From positions 558,001 through 622,000 of the forward strand of contig NOKP01000015.1 in NCBI GenBank assembly GCA_002682825.1: 64,000 nt of DNA. The letters run 5' to 3'. Below the pieces are notes generated by a model. That model was not told the DNA's origin. It searched no databases and was given only the letters and a program-made list of their open reading frames with translations. The translations under genes were made by a program, and so were the position numbers. This DNA is from Neonectria sp. B-13 (lineage: Eukaryota > Ascomycota > Sordariomycetes > Hypocreales > Nectriaceae). This document shows positions 55,099 to 64,000 of this stretch, piece after piece; within the stretch, counting starts at the first letter, position 1; the number at the start of each line of letters is the position of its first letter.

Positions 55099-58000
55099 GG
55101 TCTTTGCAAGGTAACGACAGATAAGGGGTATATTCAATGTATTGAAGGGGTGATGGTCCATCCGTCTTTGAAGCCCGGGGCCTTCCTCCTCTATATTGTA
55201 GACAATGTTTCTTTGCCAGATGGAGATACCATCCCTTTGTGCGACACCGACCTTGTGGATGCTTACGAGAATGTCAAACTCAGGATGTTTGCCAGGTGCC
55301 GCTTCTCGGCGGCGAGAGGGCTGTTCGACACGTATCGACCGAGACTCGTCAGTAGAGCCGGTATAACCTTTAACAGATCACCAAAAGGATTCCATTTGAC
55401 GTTTGAGGCGACAGTTGATTCACAAAGGCGGGAAACGGCTTTTGATGTTGTGGTTGTGGAACGTATGAGACGTGTCATCCCAGACTTGAATTTGTTGACT
55501 CGGCACTTGCAACAGCCATGCAACGGCTCATAAAGAGGGCGACTCAAGAGATAGATATTGGGAGACCGCAGATGCTTCGTTGGTATTCATGACGGGTACG
55601 ACGAGGGGTTCGGCACGGGTTCGAATTTCGTGGATGTTGACGGAGGTATGGTTGTTCAAGCTCGTGTGCTCGGCGTCGATGATCGATGTAGACGGCTTTA
55701 ATCTTCGCCAACGGGTTGGACAGAACGGCCTAATTGTTTGAGGGATGGAGTTGTTGATATCCTATAGCCAATTTGTTAGGGGGAAAATAATTAGTGGTTC
55801 AGCTTTCAAGTAGGGGAACGATCATCACTGACGAGACAGAACAATGACAGGGTATCGCCCGTGACTTCCAACACACCAAAAGAACACAGTACGGCATCTT
55901 GTGCACACATTAATCAGTCATGCTGCTAGTGCTACGATTTTCTGTAACAAGAGAAACTGCGCAAACATTTCAAAGAAATTGGAGAGGGGAGATCAGGGAG
56001 TTGAGGAGACAACAACGCTAAACAATCAACATTATCGTCATCTCCCTTTGCCGGTAGACCCATGGGAACGGATCTTTGTTCGACGGAATTGCAGCAGGGA
56101 AGAACCCGAAGTCTCGGTTGCAATTTTTATTTCAAAGCTAAAACAACTGCCGTCGGCATCTGGATCATCCGTCAGGCCCGGCGCCGTGATCTCAGATCCC
56201 CCCACCCGAAACATCCTTGCCTAGGCAAATTCAGGGGTTTTGACTCAAATTCAGCCTCAAGATGAGGTGCGGCATGTTTCCACAGGTGTCGACAACCTCA
56301 TTGTGATTGGATGGACGGTGTATTTGACTAGCACCGACCCTTTCCTAAGTCCTGACTATCTCGGGAGGACGCGTTGACATCATTTTAACTGTTTAACATT
56401 GCCCACACTAGTCTCAGCTCAATTACGTCTGTCATTGAGCCGCATGCGTTTATACCTATGCGAGGGTAGCTCCGGCTTCCAGACAATTCCATTATCACGA
56501 ATCAAGTGCAGACCAGCCCCAATACAGTTCGCTGGATCCAGAGCAAGGGCGGCTCCCCGCATTCCAGTATTCCTCGGTTCCTACTTTGAAGTGGAGTGAG
56601 GCCATCGTGACTTCCCAAAGGTATGACACAACTCGAAGAAACGCGCAGCGAACGCTGCGTTGAGTAGAATACTTGTTAGGCCGCCCACCAACGCCACGTA
56701 CTTCGTAGGATACCAAGTCAGCGCCCTAAGATAAGCTTTCGGTCAAGACGCATATTGTTCTTAAAACCTTGAACAAAGTCATTTCGTGGGGGTATATGGT
56801 GCTAAATGGAACTCTGGACGGTCCCGTGTCTCGGTATCATTTCGAAGCTCAAGAGTAAACCTTCGGCCTCGTAATCCAGATATATGGCTCCGCAGGGGCC
56901 AACTCCATTGCAGTATCTAAATATCATTTCAAGAAGAGCCTCATACGAGGAACCCGATAATCATTCACGCAGACGCTGGCCCACGCCAGAGGTCTTAGGC
57001 AGCTAGCATGATTCAATACATCTGTGAGTAAAAGAGCGGGAGGGCATGAGTGATGAATTGGTTTTTGTCAACGCTACGTCCAAAAGGTTCGTACGCGGAT
57101 GGAACCCCTTCCGACTTCTGACCGAGTTCTTGCTCAAGCACAAGAAGTCACACGACTCAGGTCACTAGTGTCTGGACGCTCGAGCTGCTGTAGGTAGCCT
57201 AAGCAGCCTAGCACAAGTGATCTCGTTTGAATGCCACAGCAATTTTGCTTTGAACAATTGACGTGCCTCTTCAGTACCGAGATTGGACCCACGGAGACAA
57301 AAACGGAGCACACGGTCTTTCATTCCGTGCAAGTGGATCCTAGGTCACAAGGCCAGCAGCGCAGTAGGGTGAGATCACTACGAGCCTCAATTATAACTGA
57401 CATATTGTATTTGTTTCTAAGACCAGAAAACCTTGCCATTGCGAGTTACTCGCTAGTTGTCCTTTGAGTACGAAACACAGGGATGATATTCTACCGGGGT
57501 CATATTTCCTCGCTCATGAGTCTCATATCATGATTAAATAGCACTAATAAAGGACTATATTTCGATTTTGCACCCGCTCCTCCATTATCTTGGCCTACCC
57601 CATCCTCACCGCAAGCGAATACGACAGTATTACCCCAAGCCATTAAAGTTAACGCCCTGAGCAACGTTGCCGCGAACGGCCTAGGTGCGGAGAGGAAAGT
57701 AATTTTGGAGACCGGGGAATCAAACTACGATAGTTTCAGGGGGTCGCTTGGCATTCATTGAGAAATCTCCATAGATCAATCGGCGACTGTCGGAAGGAAG
57801 TCAATATTCGGAGCCGGTTGCTCGGTGATAATTGTGGGCCATCTCCGGTTTGATGTCCGTGAAGCTCCGAAAACGGCGAAAAGTCACAGATCAGAGGACG
57901 TTTCCACATCTAGAGGGACTTAGGTTGATATGTAGTTGTTGTGCTCTTCTGTTAAACCCTCTTTTCATGATACGGCTAACGGCTCCTTTGAGAACTATGC

Positions 58001-60475
58001 GGAAGACTCCCTTAACTGAGACTCTCTCGCCGCTATCCCTTCAGACCCTCTCTAGGAGCCGGTCAACAAAGTCATAATATTGATCGCGGTTCAGCTACCG
58101 GAGAAAGTCTCAGAGTTAGTGGGTGCTCTCATCTAATGACCCTTTTGATAGGTGGGATACCTCCTCGGAGTGGATCATGGGCTCACCCTTCCCGCCCTCG
58201 CTACGATGTCATTAGAGACATTGATGCAGCTACCAGGATGATTGCATCAGTCACATTGCATCCCTAGATCATACCCCACAACACTGAGAACGTTCCAATT
58301 GGTTATGTTCACTCGGTAATCGTCACGACTGACAGGGCTAGTAGACTACCCCTAGCAAGAATCCACGTGAGTTACAAGAAAGTTATCCGGGTTGGTTCCA
58401 AGAGTTTCAGAACGTGGGGGTCCGAATCTTTCCAGTTCCAACCTGCGCAACGATGTAATGGGGAGAATAATGATGCATGTAATCAGTTCTCTCCCGCCTC
58501 GTCTGAATTCTGAACGGTTAATTGCTGTGTGATAGTGGCTCGGAGGGACTCGATATTCAGAGTTAGCACAACCAGCTTTCTATTACCTCACCAGAACACT
58601 CTTAGATAAGGACAATAACGCCTCTTTAAAAACCACTGCCCCTGAGACACCAATCCCCAGACGGAACTCCCATGGCCCCCAACTTAGGTATGCTCTCGTC
58701 GAAACAAAGCCTTCATCGCATATTTAATAACACAGGAGTTCACGATTTCGAGAAGCCTCTACGGGAGCTGGGAACTTGGAGGGCAAGCCACTCTAGAGCA
58801 AACGTGTGACCCCCACCTCCTACCAACACTCCTTTGCCCTCTCCAAGCAGCCGGACAGTTCATGATGGAAACATACCTCCCTGCAAGTCTAACGCGAAAC
58901 CGGGGCAGTGATTTTCCAAAAGTAACTTGAGGCACGCATATTATCATTGCATTCAAGTTGGCATTACGAGGTCTCGTAATAATCCAGCGTTTTTGCGCCA
59001 AACTATTTTGTGTTGACTAGATGGTCGTTGTTGGTGGTGGACATATGTGTAGGGTAGATCATTTGGAAGGAACACCATTTCGTCGGGTACGTCAGACAAG
59101 ACAAGACACACGCGCATCATGTATAAATATACAACAACACAGATGATAATTATTGCCAAAAGCTGAGAACTACGATCCAATGAAAACTTGTATTGTTATT
59201 GTTTCGCGTTTCGAGGGTAGGGAACTTCTACAACCAACTCCAATCATGACACATTAGCTGCAGCGAATGTAAGCGGCTAGTAGAAGCACATCGTAAATTG
59301 GCAATGCTCCATCATACCTAGTATTTGAAGTGGTTGCGAATTAATTACCGAGTTGCGGTTTGAACAAGAGAGGATGTTCTCGCGTGGAGGCCTCGGGGTG
59401 GCATTTCGAAACATTCTACTGCCAACATCTTCATAACGTACCGAGCTCGAAAACTCGGGGCAAGATACAGGACACTACGCATACACTATCGAATTCCCCG
59501 AGCTGTCAAAATTGTGGAATGCCGCGCATCGGGGTTTGACACTATCAAGCGATCTCTCCGGCGGTCCGCAAACGGGAGGGAGCGCTTCCCCAGCTTCCAA
59601 CTGCGGCTGATACTCAGGGGGAGAACGAAGACCAGATTCCCCAGATGGCGTTTTCGTCCTCAGCCTTGCAGGAAATGAAGAGGGCTAGCCAGGGCCTTTT
59701 CGGACCGAATATGAACGCACCAGGTTGTGTTGGGTCTAGCGGTGGGGAGAAGGACAGGGATATCTCCTGCAGGGAGTTTAGGCTGGAGTGTTTCTCCGCG
59801 TTGATGAAGGGGCCGCGCCACAGCGAGAGGGACGTGATGAGATGGTGAGGAATCAATTCCGAGACGAGAGGAGACTGAGACTATTTCCGTCTGCAACACC
59901 TGGAGTGAGACGCCCGACACTGAAAGCCTTGCCTGCTGCCTCCGTGTCCTGTCCCGTGGTGTGCAAATGCGAGGGTCAACTTGCCAAGGAACTTTTGCCT
60001 CACGAGTCACGCCCGAGGACAGCGAATGCCGAGCACACGACCCATTGGGCGCCAGTGCCTTCTCGAAGCTGAACTAAGCACGGCCAGGCCGGCAGCTACT
60101 GCATGACGAGGCCACTCAGCTCGACAGTCTGCAGGCAATTGGTGAGGTTGGTTCGGCCCACCACAAGGAGACCCCGGACAGGCTCTTCAAGGTATACAGT
60201 GCGCAGCTCGACGCTGGCAACGGAGCTATTTTAGTGAGCAGGGACGCACTGTGGTGGCGCGTTGTGGTTGTCGCACTGGGTGAAGCGTCTCCTGATGGTT
60301 CATTGGCGTCTTGGTGAGCTAAGCTGCATCAACCGAGCGAAGGATACACCACAACTCGCGACAGAGGATCTGGTATTTGTTTCTATGTATGTCGGGTATC
60401 TTCAGAGCAAACGCCAAAATGCACTTATCGTAAGTAAGGTGGATGCCCGACTTTCCCTTTTTTGCACAAGCATCT
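55099..60475. other. Gene-poor region of about 5.4 kb
   Basis: Apart from a 126-codon frame at 55153-55533 (plus, ATG start, no known motif), nothing gene-like is seen. Base composition from about 55600 to 59600 is clearly poorer in GC than elsewhere, with short frames and many stops. No transposase, reverse transcriptase, terminal repeat or target-site duplication could be recognised by eye, so a decayed element remains only a possibility. Confidence 0.45.
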
Positions 60476-63378
60476 TTAGACATCGCCGCGGGATATCGGT
60501 CGTTGCGACCGTGAGTCTTTCTGACACAGAGTCCCAAACTCGGATAGAATGAAGGCCACGTCAATGGGCACTTTCCCGGGGTTCATGAAGAGATACTCTC
60601 CTTCCTGGCGCCGAGCACTCATTATTTGCTGCCGAATCTTGGATTTGACGAGCGTCCGCACGCTCTGGTAGATTCCGTGGCCGGGATACGCAACAATTCC
60701 GACGGCGGCTTCATCACACATATTAGTTTCTGCATCGATCTGGGGTTCTTGGGAAAACACATACCTGAAGCCGTCTTGCTGGCCATCCCGAGCAAGCCCT
60801 TCCCCACGCCTTTCGCCGCTCCGAGAGCACCGCCCTCTTGCCCTCCCTTGTATGGCTGCACGACCAAGTCTGAGATGCCTTCGGACATGCCTCGTACAAA
60901 GTTGTTGCCTGCAACTCGCGCACCAGACTGCCAATCCTTGACGGGCTCATGCTCGGGGACGCGCTCGCCGTAGAGTGCCGGCACCGCGCGGAATCCTTCG
61001 GTGACGGCAAGCGGGATGTCTAGGTAGAACCCACGCCCGTAGGACTTGAAGAAACCGCCTACTCCAGATGCCGAAGCCGAAGCAATCGCGCCCGCCGTGC
61101 TCATGCACCCGCGGCCGCCGGGTGAAGGAGCCCCTCGAGGAACGGCACCGTGTTGGAGGCCTGCTGCTGGTGAACTTCCGGGCTCAGGCATGATGTCGCT
61201 GGGCTGGATGGCCTTGCGTTGTTGGTAAGTCTGGATTGGCTTCCGGACAATATCAGCGGTGGCACTCATCATGTCAGACGAAGTCCCCAGAAGCGCTGAT
61301 GTGGTTCCGGTAACGGGATCCCATCGGCGATTATCGATCCTGATAGTTTTCGCTTCGTTGCTAGAGACCGAATTGTCAGTACTTGGTGCTAGTTGATAGA
61401 GTCCGTTGGGAGAACTCACAGATAGACCTTCTTCGGGTCAATCTTCAGATGCCGAAATAGAACGCCCGCCGCCAACTTCGATAGTTTGATGTGTTTCTTG
61501 CCTCGCTTACAGACCAACGAAGCAGGTTCGTTCCTCAGAATGTCGCATTGCAGATTTTCCAGCGGTAAGTTGGCGTGAAACGACCGCACTGCTGTTTCAA
61601 CGCCGCTCTCACTCTTCATCCTCGATGCCAATCCCGCAGCAGCCTCGGCTGCCTCAGGGGTAAGACAAAATTGGATTGCTTCGGAAAGATTCTGAACGTT
61701 GAGCTGTTTCTGAGGAATTGGGAAAGGACCAGCCCCCGACGCCGCCACCATCTCTCCCCAGAACGGCTGACTGTTGTATGTTAGCAGACTCAAACAAGCC
61801 ACCTTGGATGGGGTTTACGAACTCTCCGAAAAAGGGAACAATAGTGGTTGGCTTGCCGTTTAGGAGACCGCACGCTGTAGTTCCAGCACCGCCATGATGA
61901 AAGACAGCGGTGACGTTCTGAAAAAGCCACTCGTGAGGACAATCCCCAAGGAAGAATACATTCTTCTCATCCACGCCACCTAGGTTGCTCCAGCCCTTGG
62001 ATATGATGGCACGAACGCCGGTTCGGCGGACAGCCTCGACGAGGATCTGGGTCATGCGTTCTGGGTCATCAATCACGATGCTTCCGAATCCGATGTAGAT
62101 AGGCGGCGGGCCTTGGGCTAGGAAGTCTGCGAGGTCGGCGGGAGGCGTGTAGTTTGGCGGTTCTCGAAAGAAGAAGCCGCATACGTCTAAATGACGTTAG
62201 TCTAGCACTTGTTTATACATTGAAACAATGCCTACCGATATATGACGGCCAGTCCATGGGCTTGCCAACTAACGCTGGAGACCAGCAATATGTGAAGGGA
62301 ATTTTGAGTGTTTCGGCCAGAAGAGGGCCTTCAGATGTTGGCACGGGCTCCAAGTCAATTGTCTTGCGCCAATCGTTGATGACATCTCCAAGTCTATCGC
62401 TCGAGTTAGTAACCATCAAGGCAATGGAGGGGCTTTGGGAGAAAAAGAGGAAGAAGGCATACCCTTGCCAGGTCAGCCACTCCACGACACTGTATGAGAC
62501 GTAATTTGCCATTTCTGGGCTCATCCCCGCCTTTTCGCCGAATTTCAAGTTCGCGAGAGGGTGAGAGAAGGCCCTTGTGCTAGTCCAAGGCATAGTGAAC
62601 ATGAGATGGACGGGGATCTTCATCGCCTGCGCGCAGTGCACATGGGCGAAGCTGGGGGGATTGGCAATGATGGCATCCGCAACGAACGGCCTGCCACTCA
62701 ACGGATCCGGCTCCAGACAGGACTGCCAGCACCCGTTGAGCATCTCGGCAACCATCTCGCGCTTCTTCTGGATCTCGCCGCCGCGGAGCGTCTTCAAGCT
62801 GGGGATCAAGCCCGGGTTGCGAACCATGTACGCCATCAACTCTGACGGGTTGCCGCCGATGGGATAGAACTCGAGCCCCGCATCGCGCACGAAGGAGTCG
62901 AAGACATTGTGCGTTGCTAGACGCACGCGGTGGCCGTGTTTCTGGAGTTCGTTGCCGAGCGCGACAAAGGGCTGGACGTCGCCGCGGCTGCCGACTACCT
63001 GGATGACGATGTTGAGCTTGATGGGGAATCGAGAGGGCGTTGATGATTCTCCTGCCAGTTCTGCGTAATACTGTGGAGGTGGTTCTTGCACTTCTGGCAG
63101 TGGAGTTTTGATGTCGGGGATGAATCGCGAGAGAGTTCGGCAGAATCGGGAGTTTAGGTCGACGTCAACACGGCCATCGTCTGTTCCATGGTAAGCGGCG
63201 TAAACCAAAACCTCCGAGGAACCAATAATGCAATACCTCTTACGGTGGTTGTTTGCTGAAGCAAATCGTCCCTGACGACAGTGTCATATGAAGGCAAATA
63301 GTCGTCGGGGACTACCTCAGGCAGATCGCTGTAAGGTGATGGAGGGGCTCCGTCATGGGTGCCCTTGAAGTTCGCCAT
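60476..63378 (-). CDS. Sterol-glucosyltransferase-like GT1 protein with glycine-rich C-terminal extension
   Basis: Seven exons: 63378-63237, 63180-62463, 62393-62236, 62186-61823, 61770-61420, 61360-60765 and 60708-60476 (853 aa); introns 49-69 bp. The fourth donor is a weak GTTCGT, fixed because it restores PFFGDQPFWGEM; the sixth acceptor is AAG. Residues 1-100 are Pro/Asp-rich. The N-terminal GT domain starts [19 protein letters not shown] (about 107-125). The C-terminal domain holds the nucleotide-sugar motif [20 protein letters not shown] (436-455). This is the UDP-glucose:sterol 3-beta-glucosyltransferase group. Unlike Atg26 it has no GRAM/PH region. The last 250 residues include [31 protein letters not shown], spelled in parts as PYKGGQEGG and KGVGKGLLG, which resembles the glycine-rich C-terminal helix region of Vps13/Atg2. 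Acceptor lipid and role are not certain. Confidence 0.85.
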
Positions 63379-64000
63379 GGATACACGATTTATGGTGACT
63401 AGAAATAGAATGAAAGACAATGATCCATAAAATAAGGCACAGGTCGAAGATTGCAGCCGTGTTATATTAGTGTTCCATTTCTGGCACGTACACACGGATG
63501 TTGCAACGCCTCGGTATTTGAAGCTTTTTCCACTACGAACCATCTCCGGCCACCGCTTGCATACCCGTGTAGCCAAGACGGCTCGGTGAAATAATCTTTA
63601 CAAAAATAGGCATGGCCTGGCACCAGGAATGCGACCGTCATGCAAGGGGAAACGCCCATATTGGACGCTTCTGGGTCCGAGGATAGCTAGCTCCGATGGC
63701 TCGGATATCGCCGCGCGCGCGTATAGAAAGCGATGGGGTTGGTTCTTAGGATTCTAAGTCCATACATCAAGTCTTTGCCGGGTCCGCTATGGCACGTTTC
63801 GCCTTGCATGGTTTGCTGGTTTCGAGATTGTGAAAACGAGAGGCTCCGTGTGGCGCTGACGAATACGCGGATACGCGTATTTCCCGTGTGTGTTGCGGCC
63901 AACTTGCGGCCGGGCTGAGTCTGTAGCGGCTCCACATTTAGGGGATGCTCGTTGCAAAATCGGCTGGCTTAGTGAATACGGGAGCTCTGGTCCGCGTATA
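63379..64000. other. Right edge of window, upstream of the GT1 gene
   Basis: 0.6 kb with only short frames. Includes a (CG)-rich patch near 63710-63721. It holds the GT1 promoter; no other gene is supported. Confidence 0.55.

Noticed and set aside
55153..55533. 126-codon plus-strand frame
   Set aside because: ATG start but no motif and no codon-usage support; kept only as a remark in the gene-poor region.
55620..55640. GGTTCGAAT, like a tRNA B-box
   Set aside because: No A-box at the right distance and no cloverleaf stems could be formed; other GGTTCGA-like hits (31288, 33913) fail in the same way.
55600..59600. Transposon in the gene-poor block
   Set aside because: No transposase or reverse-transcriptase motif, terminal repeat or target duplication seen; only composition hints at it.
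50314..63378. Secondary-metabolite cluster around the TauD, C6 and GT1 genes
   Set aside because: No polyketide synthase, peptide synthetase, terpene cyclase, P450 or transporter lies between them and the genes are kilobases apart; co-location alone does not support a cluster.
1..64000. CRISPR array, operon or phage elements
   Set aside because: Intron-bearing eukaryotic genes throughout; no spaced identical repeats of CRISPR type were seen.

Overview
The window is nuclear DNA of a filamentous ascomycete (Pezizomycotina, most likely a Sordariomycete). The support is short GT-AG introns of about 49-90 bp with CTAAC/CTGAC-type branch sites, GC-rich third codon positions, fungus-only families (2EXR, Sec72, AIM18, GrrA-type F-box/LRR, Zn2Cys6), and widely spaced monocistronic genes on both strands. 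I see no operon, CRISPR array, rRNA or tRNA. Exon borders below were worked out by hand from splice signals, reading frame and family motifs; no transcript data were available.

Layout. 1-657: 3' part of a 2EXR-domain gene (-), cut by the window edge. 2796-7264: three dispersed paralogues (+) of a small Cys-rich protein with W-x-C-C-x-C and C-terminal Cys motifs. 7265-12118: no convincing gene; the last 1.5 kb is a pyrimidine-rich leader to a 129-aa conserved-looking protein (12119-12508, +). 13970-27036: dense housekeeping block with SEC72 (-), ribosomal protein uL13/RPL16 (-), a membrane-anchored ubiquitin-like/BAG protein (-), a dithiol glutaredoxin (+), AIM18 (-) and the SCF F-box protein GRR1 (+). 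28620-30199: Mep-type ammonium transporter (-) with a 4.4-kb upstream gap. 34675-41239: peptidyl-tRNA hydrolase (-), BAR protein Rvs161 (+), decapping subunit Dcp1 (-) and an OCRL-like inositol polyphosphate 5-phosphatase (+).

42075-63378 is accessory in character: an unknown gene with an in-frame stop, a 1086-aa C6 zinc-cluster protein (-, seven exons), a TauD/TfdA dioxygenase (+, five exons), a Ser/Thr-rich probable GPI-anchored wall protein (-), a gene-poor lower-GC stretch of about 5 kb, and a sterol-glucosyltransferase-like GT1 protein (-, seven exons) with a glycine-rich C-terminal extension.

The genes are not one pathway. Housekeeping genes cover protein import (Sec72), translation (uL13, Pth1), mRNA decay (Dcp1), endocytosis and phosphoinositides (Rvs161, OCRL-like), ubiquitination (Grr1) and redox (Grx). 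The most unusual signals are an AUG-free stretch of about 840 nt before the BAG reading frame, which implies non-AUG initiation or a distant first exon; the Cys-rich paralogue cluster; and two accessory genes whose frames are interrupted or overlap.
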